From NCBI RefSeq assembly GCF_030812335.1, contig NZ_JAUSSN010000001.1:372001-436000 (forward strand): 64,000 nt of DNA. The letters run 5' to 3'. The notes under the pieces are model-generated. The model was not told where the DNA came from, searched no databases, and saw only the letters and a program-made list of their open reading frames with translations. Every line of letters starts with the position of its first letter. The stretch's first letter is position 1. The stretch comes from Pseudarthrobacter oxydans (GTDB lineage Bacteria > Actinomycetota > Actinomycetes > Actinomycetales > Micrococcaceae). Positions 1 to 7,800 of the stretch are shown here, piece by piece. The position numbers and the translations under genes were made by a program.

Positions 1-907
1 TCTTGTCGGACAGCCTGCCCCAGAACGGCAGGACGGCGATGAACACGATGTTGGCAACGACACTGGCCCAGAGGGTTTCACCGCGATCGATCTTCAGCGT
101 CGTCGCCGCGTAGCTCGGGGCCACGACACCCCAGATGTAGTAGATCACCGTGAGGCCCACGGTCAGTCCGATGACCTGGAGGGCCTGCTTGCGGTACTGC
201 ACGATCTGCGGCCAGATCGGGGCGCGCTTCTCGGAGGCCGTCTCGCCTTCGAAGGCCTCGGACTCGTGCAGCTTGGAGCGCATGATCAACGCGTAGAGGC
301 CCATGACGGCACCGACCAGGAACGGGATGCGCCAGCCCCAGTCATTCATGGCCTCGGTACTCAGGGTCATGTTGAGGACGGCGCCGAGCAGGGTGCCGGC
401 CAGGATTCCCACGGTGCCCGAGGTGTAGATCAGGGTGGCCCACAGGCCGCGCTTCTCTTTCGGGGCCACTTCGGAGAGGTACGTCTGCGACGACGGCAGC
501 TCACCGCCGTGGGCCAGGCCTTGGATGAGCCGGGCCACCAGCAGCATCACCGAGGCCCAGACCCCGATGGTCGCGAAGGACGGCGCGACGCCGATCATGA
601 GGCTGCCCAGCGACGCGAGACCCACGGCGAGCGTCATGGACGTCTTGCGGCCGATCCGGTCGCCGATCCAGCCGAAGAGGAAGCCTCCGACCGGACGTGC
701 CACGAAGCCGACGGCGAAGATCGCCAGCGTCGCCAGCACCGCCGAGGCGGGATCGGCCTTGCTGAACAGCTGGCTGGCGATGAAGGGCGTGAACGTGGCG
801 TAGATCGCCCAGTCGTACCATTCAACAGCGTTCCCGATGCCCGTCCCGAGGAGGGTCTTCCGGGTGGCCGCCCGGCTGGAGAGCTGGGGGTTGGTGATGG
901 TGGTCAT
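1..907 (-). CDS. MFS transporter, metabolite:H+ symporter (MHS) type, partial
   Basis: Inner-membrane proton-coupled uptake protein of the major facilitator superfamily. The gene starts at the ATG at 907 and runs off the left edge, so about 302 residues are visible. The N-terminus (MTTITNPQLSSRAATRKTLL, then GIGNAVEWYDWAIYA) is the classic start of the MHS branch, which includes ProP, KgtP and ShiA. The loop between helices 2 and 3 carries GWIGDRIGRKTSM, the MFS signature. A GGAG lies five bases before the ATG. It sits 22 bp downstream of the M20 hydrolase on the same strand, so the two are probably one operon that imports and then hydrolyses an N-acylated compound or similar carboxylate. The substrate cannot be read from the sequence. 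Confidence 0.88.
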   Translation of the reverse strand, partial: MTTITNPQLSSRAATRKTLLGTGIGNAVEWYDWAIYATFTPFIASQLFSKADPASAVLATLAIFAVGFVARPVGGFLFGWIGDRIGRKTSMTLAVGLASLGSLMIGVAPSFATIGVWASVMLLVARLIQGLAHGGELPSSQTYLSEVAPKEKRGLWATLIYTSGTVGILAGTLLGAVLNMTLSTEAMNDWGWRIPFLVGAVMGLYALIMRSKLHESEAFEGETASEKRAPIWPQIVQYRKQALQVIGLTVGLTVIYYIWGVVAPSYAATTLKIDRGETLWASVVANIVFIAVLPFWGRLSDK

Positions 908-929
908 GATGTCTCCGAAAGATGTAGGG

Positions 930-2171
930 CTAGGAAGCGGGGGACGTAGGGGTGCCGGCGGACGCCAGGGCTGCGATCCGGGCAATGGCGAGCTCGGCGT
1001 AGAGCGCCGCACCGTCGGCGAGGACGCCGTCGTCGAACGTGGCATACGGGGAGTGGTTGAAAGCGGTTTCGGTGTGGTCCGCTTCCGGGGCGACGGCGCT
1101 GAGCCCGATGAAGGTGCCCGGCACCTCTGCCATCACCCGGGAGAAGTCCTCGGAGCCGCTGAGCGGGGTGGCCCAGCGGGTCAGCCGGGACTCCCCGAAC
1201 AGGTTCTGGATGGTTTTCTCCGCGGTGAGGGTCTCGTTTTCGTCCGTGATGCTCAGCGGGTATTCCCCGCGGTATTCGACGTCGACCTCCAGGCCGTGGG
1301 CGTGGGCGATGCCCTTCACGAGCATGGGAACCGCGGTCATCATCCGTTCGCGGGAGGCGTGGGAGAACGTCCGGACGGTCGCTTCGATGCGCGCCGATTC
1401 GGGGATGACGTTCCGGGTGGTTCCCGCGTGCAGGACGCCGACGGTCAGGACGACCGGGTCGAACATGTTGAACTGCCGGGTGATCATGACCTGCAGCGCG
1501 GTCACCATTTCGGCGGCTGCGGTGACGGGGTCCTTGGCCGCGTGCGGGGCGGATCCGTGGCCGCCGGCGCCCAGGACGGTGATGAACAGCCCGTCCGAGG
1601 CGCTCAACATCACGCCCGGCTTCGTCGCGAACTGGCCGTGCGGCTCCAGCGAGGAAAAGACGTGCATGCCGTAGGCGGCGTCCGCGCGCCGGCCCGCGGC
1701 GTCCAGCACCCCTTCGCGGATCATGTGCCCGGCGCCGTCGTAGCCCTCCTCGCCCGGCTGGAACATCAGGACGACGTCGCCGGCCAGCTGCTCGCGGCGT
1801 TCGGCCAGCAGGGTGGCGGCCCCGGCGAGCATCGAGGTGTGGAGGTCGTGCCCGCAGGCGTGCATGGCGCCGTCGACGCGGGAGGAGAAGCCGACGCCGG
1901 TGCGCTCCTGGACGGGAAGGCCGTCCATGTCCGCGCGCAGCAGGACAACAGGTTTGTCGGCCGAAGTGTGCGGTGCGCCGCCGCGCAGGACCGCGGTGAC
2001 CGACGTCGTGGTCTCGCCGAGGGTGATTTCGTACGGCAGGCCGTCGAGGGCTTTGAGAACTTTCTCCTGGGTGCGGGGGAGTGACAGGCCGATCTCCGGC
2101 TCCTGGTGCAATTCGTGGCGCAGCCGGGTGATCGGGCTGTGCAGTTCCCTGGCATCGGCGGTGACCGACAT
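930..2171 (-). CDS. M20 family metallo-amidohydrolase (hippurate hydrolase / IAA-amino acid hydrolase type)
   Basis: Cytoplasmic metal-dependent hydrolase of 413 residues, normal length for the M20D subfamily, which cleaves N-acyl amino acids such as hippurate or auxin conjugates. Visible family landmarks are HELHQEPEIG near the N-terminus, MHACGHDLHTSMLAGAA with the metal-binding Cys/His pair, QPGEEGYDGAGHMI with the catalytic Glu-Glu, and GSEDFS plus FNHSPYATFDD in the C-terminal part. It is the first gene of a likely two-gene operon with the MHS transporter and is divergent from a double-domain Lrp/AsnC regulator that probably controls it. The precise acyl substrate is unknown; hippurate would fit the aromatic-acid catabolism elsewhere in the window, but that is inference. 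Confidence 0.85.
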   Translation of the reverse strand: MSVTADARELHSPITRLRHELHQEPEIGLSLPRTQEKVLKALDGLPYEITLGETTTSVTAVLRGGAPHTSADKPVVLLRADMDGLPVQERTGVGFSSRVDGAMHACGHDLHTSMLAGAATLLAERREQLAGDVVLMFQPGEEGYDGAGHMIREGVLDAAGRRADAAYGMHVFSSLEPHGQFATKPGVMLSASDGLFITVLGAGGHGSAPHAAKDPVTAAAEMVTALQVMITRQFNMFDPVVLTVGVLHAGTTRNVIPESARIEATVRTFSHASRERMMTAVPMLVKGIAHAHGLEVDVEYRGEYPLSITDENETLTAEKTIQNLFGESRLTRWATPLSGSEDFSRVMAEVPGTFIGLSAVAPEADHTETAFNHSPYATFDDGVLADGAALYAELAIARIAALASAGTPTSPAS

Positions 2172-2199
2172 ATGTTCCCTCTTCCCGAACGATTGGTAT

Positions 2200-2233
2200 G
2201 TGCTAGCACCAATTCTGGAGTGACTGGAGTCAC
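2200..2233. promoter_or_regulatory. Two adjacent operator-like palindromes in the divergent promoter region
   Basis: The 136-bp gap between the divergent M20 hydrolase and the Lrp/AsnC-type gene contains GTGCTAGCAC, a perfect 10-bp palindrome at 2200-2209, which is itself framed by ATTG and CAAT. Ten bases later comes GTGACT-GG-AGTCAC at 2220-2233, a perfect six-base inverted repeat. Paired symmetric sites in a divergent promoter are what an oligomeric Lrp-family regulator would need. Which protein binds is inference. Confidence 0.45.
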
Positions 2234-2307
2234 ATCAGGCGGAATGGCTGGAAAAATGCAGAAGTATGATGGCTAGAACAGGAATCATGCATGGTCGGAG
2301 GGATCCC

Positions 2308-3342
2308 GTGGACATCAGTGAGGAAGACCTTCAGCTGATCAACGCACTGCAGATCGCGCCGCGGATCAGCTGGTCCGATGCCGCCGGCATTCTGGGCGCC
2401 CACGCCACCACGCTGGCGGCACGCTGGGACCGGCTCAGGGCCTCCGGCACTGCCTGGAGTACGGCCCACCTGATCGGCGATCCGAAGCAGATGTGCCTGG
2501 CGCTGGTGGACGTGGACTGCGAAATGAAGCTGCGCGACGACGTCACGGCGGCGCTGGCGGCCATCCCGGAGGTGGTCACGGTGGAGGAGGCGGCCAGCAA
2601 CCGGGATCTCATGCTGACGGTCATCACGCCCACCCTGGCCCACTTCAGCGGACACGTGATGCCGCAGTTCAGGAAGATCCCGGGCCTCACCAAGTACCAG
2701 ACGTCGCTGTGCACGCGGTTGCACTCCGGCGGTTACGCGTGGCGGCTGAACGTCCTGGACAAGTCGCAGAAGGCGGCGCTCCAGGCGCTCGCGGGGCCCG
2801 AGGCCTCCGGCCTGGCCCCGGCCGGGAACCAGGGTGCGCCGCTGCCGCAGAGCCACCGGGACCTGATCCCGTTCCTGGCCAGGGACGGCCGGGCGGCGGC
2901 CGCGGACATCGCCCGCGCCCTGGGCCGCAGCCCTGCCACGGTCCAGCGGCAGCTGAACCGGGTGCTGGCCAGTCAGGTCCTCTCGTTCCGGTGCGAAATC
3001 GCGCAGAAACACTCGGGATACCCGGTGACCTGCCAGTGGTTGGCCAACGTCCCGCCCGGCCAGCATGAGGCCGCTGCGGCGGAGCTGCGCAGCTTCCGCA
3101 ACATCCGGCTCAGTGCCTCCACCACCGGGCGCACCAACTTCGTGATCCTGATGTGGCTGCATTCCCTGGCGGACGTCATGAACGCCGAACAGGCCCTGCA
3201 GCTGCGGATCCCCGGAATCCAGCTCGTCGAAAGCGTCGTGGTGCTCAATGCCGCCAAGCGGGTCGGCTGGATGCTGAACCCGGATTCGACGGCGACCGGC
3301 GCCGTCGTCGTGCCCGCGGCCGAGCTGGCACCGACCGCGTGA
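2308..3342 (+). CDS. Lrp/AsnC family transcriptional regulator with two tandem AsnC-type units
   Basis: DNA-binding regulator of 344 residues, about twice the usual 150-160 of the Lrp/AsnC family. A first HTH (DISEEDLQLINALQIAPRIS, with an HATTLAARWDRL recognition helix) is followed by a RAM-like ligand domain (residues about 55-140). A second HTH (HRDLIPFLARDGRAAAADIA, with a PATVQRQLNRVL recognition helix) and a second RAM-like domain follow. The GTG at 2308 was chosen because GGAGG lies six bases upstream and the encoded protein begins right at the HTH; in-frame ATGs at 2266, 2269 and 2287 lack this. Such double-unit AsnC proteins often sit beside actinobacterial amidohydrolase and transporter genes, and the divergent layout implies control of that operon and of itself. 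Confidence 0.82.
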   Translation: MDISEEDLQLINALQIAPRISWSDAAGILGAHATTLAARWDRLRASGTAWSTAHLIGDPKQMCLALVDVDCEMKLRDDVTAALAAIPEVVTVEEAASNRDLMLTVITPTLAHFSGHVMPQFRKIPGLTKYQTSLCTRLHSGGYAWRLNVLDKSQKAALQALAGPEASGLAPAGNQGAPLPQSHRDLIPFLARDGRAAAADIARALGRSPATVQRQLNRVLASQVLSFRCEIAQKHSGYPVTCQWLANVPPGQHEAAAAELRSFRNIRLSASTTGRTNFVILMWLHSLADVMNAEQALQLRIPGIQLVESVVVLNAAKRVGWMLNPDSTATGAVVVPAAELAPTA

Positions 3343-3380
3343 GGTCCGGGGAAGCAGGCCACTCTGCGAGGGGCTGTGGC

Positions 3381-3491
3381 CTAGTTCTTCTTCCAGTGCT
3401 TGGGCCACTTCACGTTCAACAGCAGCAAGCCCAGCAGGAGCCCGTCAACGCTCATGATGCCGGCTATGAGGTAGGCCCAGCCGATCATCAT
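3381..3491 (-). CDS. Putative 36-residue single-pass membrane protein
   Basis: A very short frame encoding one hydrophobic helix (IGWAYLIAGIMSVDGLLLGL region) followed by a basic, Trp/Lys-rich tail ending KWPKHWKKN. This positive-inside layout is typical of small bacterial membrane proteins. Its ATG overlaps the stop of a 19-codon frame on the same strand in an ATGA junction, suggesting translational coupling. Its own ribosome site is weak (GGTGAG). Codons favour G or C at third positions. No homologue is recognised and no function is assigned; it could be non-coding. Confidence 0.42.
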   Translation of the reverse strand: MMIGWAYLIAGIMSVDGLLLGLLLLNVKWPKHWKKN

Positions 3492-3547
3492 GGGTTGCTC
3501 ACCGCCGACCGACAGCCCGAAGTGTGGGGGTGCATCAGAATGCCCAT
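3488..3547 (-). CDS. Putative 19-residue micro-ORF upstream of and overlapping the 36-residue frame
   Basis: This ATG has a strong Shine-Dalgarno sequence, AGGAG with six bases of spacing, unusual for such a short frame. It encodes MGILMHPHTSGCRSAVSNP and its TGA overlaps the next start codon (ATGA). It could be a leader peptide that couples translation to the small membrane protein. It lacks an obvious run of one regulatory codon, so classical attenuation is not evident. Function unknown. Confidence 0.35.
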   Translation of the reverse strand: MGILMHPHTSGCRSAVSNP

Positions 3548-3665
3548 GACAATCTCCTGACCTGGAATCCCCCCAGACACTCGATAGTCGTCCCAGTGTG
3601 CCACGGCGGCGCCCTCGAGGGAACAGTGGAAAAGCTCAGCTGAAGACAGCCACTTCTGTCCGTGA

Positions 3666-3854
3666 CTAGCCGGCAAGTAGGGCAGCCACGTAGAGCAGCT
3701 GGCGGACCCAGTGGTGCTCCTGCCCGCCCTCGTGGTTGTTGAACCGGTAGACCTCGATCGCCTTGGGAGGGGGAGTCCGCGAGGGGCCGGCCGCTCCCGT
3801 GCCGTAGGCATTGTAGGCGGCGAAGACGGTGGACGGCGGGCAGGTATCATCCAT
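3666..3854 (-). CDS. Hypothetical protein, 62 residues
   Basis: A short frame with convincing coding character: nearly all third positions are G or C, and GGGAG lies six bases before the ATG. The product starts MDDTCPPSTVFAAYNAYG, has a charged middle (EVYRFNNHEGGQEHHWV) and ends in a short hydrophobic segment (LLYVAALLAG). No family is recognised. It precedes the two micro-ORFs on the same strand by about 118 bp and could share a transcript with them. Confidence 0.5.
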   Translation of the reverse strand: MDDTCPPSTVFAAYNAYGTGAAGPSRTPPPKAIEVYRFNNHEGGQEHHWVRQLLYVAALLAG

Positions 3855-4185
3855 TTCTGACTCCCGGCGACGTCGCCGCCGGCGAGGTGTGTCCGCCGCA
3901 ACGGACGAGCTGCAGAACGGCCGTGATGACGTGGTGGTCCTGGACTCGCGCGGACAACAGGTTACATTTGACCGGCTTCAGATCACGCCCAAGGGTCGGT
4001 GGACCTAACGCACTTTGCGCTGCCGGGGCCCGGGCGCCGGGCCCCGCCACCTGATATTCCGGGTGATCGACGAAAGAGGCGGGAAAATCTCTCATCGTCG
4101 CAGGAAAAATGAGACATTGGACATCCCATCTCCTGTAGGCTGACTATAAGAGTGGTCGATCACAGCCACGGCCAGAAGGAGTGAC
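3855..4185. other. Gene-free stretch with a GC hairpin, upstream of the GntR gene
   Basis: No convincing gene is seen. GGGGCCCGG-GCG-CCGGGCCCC at 4025-4045 is a perfect nine-base-pair hairpin without a T-run. TTGGAC followed by TATAAG-like sequence near 4110-4150 may form part of the promoter of the downstream regulator. GTGGTCGATCAC at 4152-4163 is a near palindrome 23 bp before the regulator's ATG and may be an autoregulatory operator. Confidence 0.35.
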
Positions 4186-4917
4186 ATGAGCATCGAATCC
4201 CAGGTAGTGTCTCCGGCCCGTTTCAGCGCTCAAATCAGGTCCCATGCGCTGCAAACGCGCATCATGGACCTCATCCTGGAGCAGGGTCTGGACGTCGGGG
4301 ATGCCCTGCCCACTGAAAGTGAGCTTGCCGCGGTGCTGGGTGTTGGGCGCAACACTGTCAGGGAATCCCTGAAAGTACTGCAGGCACTTGGTGTGATCGA
4401 GATCCGGCACGGTTTTGGCATGTTCGTCGCACCGAACAACTTCAGTGCGCTGACGGACGGACTGGCCTTCCGCGGCCGGCTGTCGCTGCGGCACCGTGGT
4501 GAAGAGGCCATGGAGCTGATTGACGTGCGCCAAGCGCTGGAGTCCGGCCTCATCGGGTCCGCGATTGACCTCATGACCGAAGAGCAGCTCGGGGACCTGC
4601 GCGGCACCATGGAATTGATGGAAGCTGCCGCGCAGGCAGGGAAGCCTCTGGCCGAACTGGACGCGGAATTCCACCGGAAGCTCTACGCGCCACTGAACAA
4701 CGAGCTTCTTATAAATCTCATGGATGTCTTCTGGAAGGTCTACCGGCAGATCCACCGGGCCCTGGGCTCAGGGCCGGTGGACCTGGGGGAACAGGCGCGT
4801 GTCCACTGGGAGATTTATCAGGCCGTGGCTGACAAGGACAAGACGCTGGCCTCCGAGCGGCTCCAGCGCCACTTTGACGGCATCCGGCTGAAACTCAAGG
4901 ACGTCGCGGCAAGGTAG
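4186..4917 (+). CDS. GntR family regulator, FadR subfamily (FCD domain); probable NanR-like regulator
   Basis: Transcriptional repressor of 243 residues. The N-terminal winged helix shows the GntR signature: LGVGRNTVRESLKVLQALGV followed by the wing IEIRHGFGMFV. The C-terminal helical FCD effector domain contains DAEFHRKLYA, with the Asp/His metal-ligand pattern of the family. The ATG is preceded by AGAAGGAGTGAC. It lies 60 bp upstream of nagB and opposite the long amino sugar operon. Members of this subfamily control sialic acid genes in Escherichia coli and Corynebacterium (NanR), so the role as the island's regulator is a strong contextual inference. The effector would be a sialic acid or amino sugar phosphate. 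Confidence 0.85.
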   Translation: MSIESQVVSPARFSAQIRSHALQTRIMDLILEQGLDVGDALPTESELAAVLGVGRNTVRESLKVLQALGVIEIRHGFGMFVAPNNFSALTDGLAFRGRLSLRHRGEEAMELIDVRQALESGLIGSAIDLMTEEQLGDLRGTMELMEAAAQAGKPLAELDAEFHRKLYAPLNNELLINLMDVFWKVYRQIHRALGSGPVDLGEQARVHWEIYQAVADKDKTLASERLQRHFDGIRLKLKDVAAR

Positions 4918-4977
4918 GCCCCAGGCCGGGCCCTGCCTCACGTCGATCCGAACCACCTTTAGAAAGTGCTTCCCGTG

Positions 4978-5760
4978 ATGGAAATTTTTGTTGTGCCCAA
5001 CGCCGGCGGAACCGGTGCTGTTGCTGCCGGCATCCTGGCCGCCGTCATCCGCAGCCGCCCCGACGCCGTCCTTGGCGTTGCCACGGGAGGCTCACCCCTG
5101 CCCGTGTACGAGGCCCTGGCGGGCCACCGTCTGGACATGTCCGGTGTGCGCGGTTTCGCGCTGGATGAGTATGTCGGGCTGCCGGCGGGCCATCCGCAGA
5201 GCTACGCCGAAGTGGTGCGCCGCGAAGTAACGGAACGGCTGCACCTGGACCCCGCCAGCGTTTTCGTCCCCGACGGCGGTGCGGCGAACCCTGAAGAGGC
5301 GGCGCAGGACTACGACCGCGCCATCGCACGGGCCGGCGGCATTGACGTACAAATCCTGGGGATCGGACACAACGGGCATCTGGCCTTCAACGAACCGGGC
5401 TCAGCCCTGGACTCGCGAACCCGGGTGGAAGCCCTGACGGAGCGAACACGCCAGGCCAATTCCCGGTACTTCGACAGCCCCGGTGACGTCCCCGTGCGCT
5501 GCATCACCCAGGGCCTCGGGACCATTATGGAAGCCCGGCAGCTGCTGCTAGTGGTTCACGGGGCGGACAAGGCCGACATCCTCTGCGAGGCACTGACCGG
5601 CCCCGTTTCTCCGGAGTGCCCGGCCTCGGTGCTGCAGCTGCACCCGCACGTGACAGTGGTCGCCGATGAAGCTGCGGCAGCGCGGCTAATGGTTGTCCCG
5701 GCGGGATCCGTCCACGGAACAGGGCTGGTCAAAGTGCGTGCGGGAGCCGCTGTTGCCTGA
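4978..5760 (+). CDS. nagB: Glucosamine-6-phosphate deaminase
   Basis: Cytoplasmic enzyme converting glucosamine-6-phosphate to fructose-6-phosphate and ammonia, the last step of amino sugar catabolism. It has 260 residues, close to the family norm. Visible motifs are ATGGSPLPVYEAL (phosphate binding), FALDEYVGL with catalytic Asp63, and GIGHNGHLAFNEPGS with catalytic His134 and Glu139. The ATG at 4978 was taken because MEIFVVPNAG matches family starts; GTGs at 4966 and 4975 are in-frame alternatives. The ribosome site is weak. nagB lies behind the GntR gene and converges on nagA, with which it completes the route from GlcNAc-6-P to fructose-6-P. Confidence 0.93.
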   Translation: MEIFVVPNAGGTGAVAAGILAAVIRSRPDAVLGVATGGSPLPVYEALAGHRLDMSGVRGFALDEYVGLPAGHPQSYAEVVRREVTERLHLDPASVFVPDGGAANPEEAAQDYDRAIARAGGIDVQILGIGHNGHLAFNEPGSALDSRTRVEALTERTRQANSRYFDSPGDVPVRCITQGLGTIMEARQLLLVVHGADKADILCEALTGPVSPECPASVLQLHPHVTVVADEAAAARLMVVPAGSVHGTGLVKVRAGAAVA

Positions 5761-5778
5761 GACCGGTGCCGCGCCAGC

Positions 5779-5802
5779 GGCCCGCCCCGGTACGGGCGGG
5801 CC
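5779..5802. terminator. Bidirectional hairpin between nagB and nagA
   Basis: GGCCCGCCC-CGGTAC-GGGCGGGCC is a perfect nine-base-pair stem with a six-base loop, placed in the 55-bp gap between the convergent stop codons of nagB and nagA. It has no T-tract on either side, so it is either a weak intrinsic terminator or an mRNA 3'-end stabiliser. Confidence 0.55.
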
Positions 5803-5815
5803 ACCGGGGTCCGGA

Positions 5816-7057
5816 TCAGGCCGGGAAGCCCAGGATCTGCCCGCCGCGGAGGACGGCGGCCAGCTCGAAATGCTGGTCGACGGCGATGATGTCGGCGCGC
5901 ATTCCGGCGCGGAGGCTGCCGATTTCCGTGTCCAGGCCCAGGACGCGGGCGGGGACGAGCGAGGCCGCCATCACCGCATCGGCCGGGCTTACCCCTGCCG
6001 CGATGGTCGTGTGGACAACCTCCAGCAGGGTCGCCGTTCCTCCGGCGAGGGCGCCGTTGCTCCGGAGGGTGGCCACGCCGTCGAGCACCACAACGTCGGA
6101 GGGGCCCAGCACGTAGTCACCGTCGGGTAGCCCGGTTGCCGCCATCGAGTCCGTCACCAGAGCGATATTCCCAGCTCCAACCAGTTCAAAGACCATCCGG
6201 ATTGTCTCCGCGTCCAGGTGGACCCCGTCGCCGATGAGTTCGACGACGACGGACCCGGCGGACGCCAGCCGCAGGCACGCCGCGACCGGCCCGGCGCCCC
6301 GGTGGTGCAACGGCGGCATTCCGTTAAATAAGTGGGTCACGGTTGGCCTGGCGTGCCGTCCGAAACGTCCCGGGGCGCTGCCGACCAGGTCCGCGGCGTT
6401 CGCCAGCGAGGCCGCCGTCAGCTGGGCATCGGCATCGGTATGGCCCAAGGAGGGGGTGACGCCGTGCTCCGTGAGCATCCGGACCAGCCCGCCCGCGCCC
6501 GGCAGCTCGGGGGCGTAGGTCATCGTCTTCAGAGTTCCGGCGGCGGCCTCCAGCATTTGCCGGAGCAGACCGGGGTCGGGGTCCCGGAGCCACGCCGGGT
6601 TCTGCGCGCCGCAGCGGGCCTGCGAGAGGAACGGCCCTTCGGAATGGATGCCCGCGATGAGTCCGTCTGCGGCGAGGTCCTTGAGTACACCGAGCCCCCG
6701 CAGTAACTCATCGCCGGAGGCAGTAACCAGGCTGGCCAGCAGCGTGGTGGTCCCGTGGCGGTGCAGGAAGTCCACGGCCTCCCGGCATGCTTGATCGTCG
6801 CCGGTCGGGAACCCGCCCCCGGCGGCACCATGGCAGTGGAGGTCCACGAGCCCGGGCAGAAGTGAGCTGCCAGGCGGCAGCGGGATCTCCTGCGCATCAG
6901 GAAAGTGCGCGGCATTGAAGCCGCTGCCGGGTCCTGCATAGGCAATCCGGCCATCCCTCACCGCCACTACGGAGTCCGCGACATATGCACCGTCGCTGAG
7001 GAGAGCGCCCCGCAGGACGTAGGCAGGGGCTGTGTCGGTCTGGCGGGACTCCGTCAT
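5816..7057 (-). CDS. nagA: N-acetylglucosamine-6-phosphate deacetylase
   Basis: Metal-dependent amidohydrolase that deacetylates GlcNAc-6-P to GlcN-6-P. Its 413 residues show the family motifs in order: HCHGAAGGGF with metal ligands His74 and His76, GIHSEGPFLS with the metal-binding Glu, LGHTDADAQ and THLFNGMPPLHHR with further His ligands, IGDGVHLD, and VTDSMAATG with the catalytic Asp. The upstream gene nanE ends 11 bp before its start, and the two are clearly in one operon. It receives the product of NanE and hands its own product to NagB, encoded convergently. Confidence 0.94.
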   Translation of the reverse strand: MTESRQTDTAPAYVLRGALLSDGAYVADSVVAVRDGRIAYAGPGSGFNAAHFPDAQEIPLPPGSSLLPGLVDLHCHGAAGGGFPTGDDQACREAVDFLHRHGTTTLLASLVTASGDELLRGLGVLKDLAADGLIAGIHSEGPFLSQARCGAQNPAWLRDPDPGLLRQMLEAAAGTLKTMTYAPELPGAGGLVRMLTEHGVTPSLGHTDADAQLTAASLANAADLVGSAPGRFGRHARPTVTHLFNGMPPLHHRGAGPVAACLRLASAGSVVVELIGDGVHLDAETIRMVFELVGAGNIALVTDSMAATGLPDGDYVLGPSDVVVLDGVATLRSNGALAGGTATLLEVVHTTIAAGVSPADAVMAASLVPARVLGLDTEIGSLRAGMRADIIAVDQHFELAAVLRGGQILGFPA

Positions 7058-7068
7058 GGGATCCGGCC

Positions 7069-7755
7069 TCAGGAGTGCAGCGCGGCAGTGAACCAGCCGG
7101 TAATGGTGGCCGGGTGGGTGATGGCAGTACCGACGACGACGGCGAACGCGCCGGCGTCGAGCGCCTGGCGGGCCTGGCCCGGCGTGTGGACCCGGCCTTC
7201 GGCGATGAGCGGCCTCCCGAGGCCGGCCGCGGCGATCTGCTCCAGCAACTCCAGGTCAGGTCCGTGGGTTTTGGAGCGTACACCGGTGTAGCCGGCGAGG
7301 GTGGTGCCGACCAGGTCCGCCCCGGCGTCGACGGCGGCCGCGGCGTCCTCTAATGAGCCGCAATCCGCCATGACGAGCGCCTGGGAGCCGGCCCGGATCC
7401 CGGCGACGGTCTCGGCCAGGGACAAGCCGTCCGGTCGCGGGCGGCGGGTGCCGTCGATGGCGACGATGTGCGCTCCGGCATTGGCCACTGCCAGGGCATG
7501 CCGCAGCGTCGGGGTGATGAAGACGCCGTCATGGCCGTCCTTCCAGAGCCCGATGACCGGGACCTCGACGGCGGCTCGGGTGTGCTGGATATCGGCCAGC
7601 CCCTGGACCCGGACGGCAGCCGCGCCGCCGATGACCGCCGAGGCCGCGAGCTGCGCGGTGGTGCGGGGGTCCCGCATCGGTTCTCCGGGGTAGGCCTGGC
7701 AGGAAACGATGAGCTGGGAGCGGAGGGACTCAATGCCCGCGGGGGTCAGGATCAT
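7069..7755 (-). CDS. nanE: N-acetylmannosamine-6-phosphate 2-epimerase
   Basis: TIM-barrel enzyme of 228 residues that epimerises ManNAc-6-P to GlcNAc-6-P, the step linking sialic acid to general amino sugar metabolism. Characteristic segments are QLIVSCQAYPGEPM at the N-terminus, GLWKDGHDGVFITPT with the catalytic Lys, VAIDGTRRPRPDG, and PLIAEGRVHTPGQA with the catalytic Glu. It is 45 bp downstream of nanK and 11 bp upstream of nagA on the same strand. NanE is essentially diagnostic of sialic acid or ManNAc use, so it anchors the naming of this island. Confidence 0.94.
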   Translation of the reverse strand: MILTPAGIESLRSQLIVSCQAYPGEPMRDPRTTAQLAASAVIGGAAAVRVQGLADIQHTRAAVEVPVIGLWKDGHDGVFITPTLRHALAVANAGAHIVAIDGTRRPRPDGLSLAETVAGIRAGSQALVMADCGSLEDAAAAVDAGADLVGTTLAGYTGVRSKTHGPDLELLEQIAAAGLGRPLIAEGRVHTPGQARQALDAGAFAVVVGTAITHPATITGWFTAALHS

Positions 7756-7800
7756 GTGTGCCTGGTTTCTGTTGTGCGGTTCGGTGGTGGCGGACGGGGG

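Noticed and set aside
3548..3665. A cysteine- or amino-acid-dependent attenuator before the 19-codon frame
   Set aside because: The peptide has single His/Cys residues rather than a run of one codon, and no competing hairpins were evident.
3847..4095. An 82-residue minus-strand frame upstream of the GntR gene
   Set aside because: No ribosome site, no coding bias, and it overlaps the better supported 62-residue gene and the hairpin.
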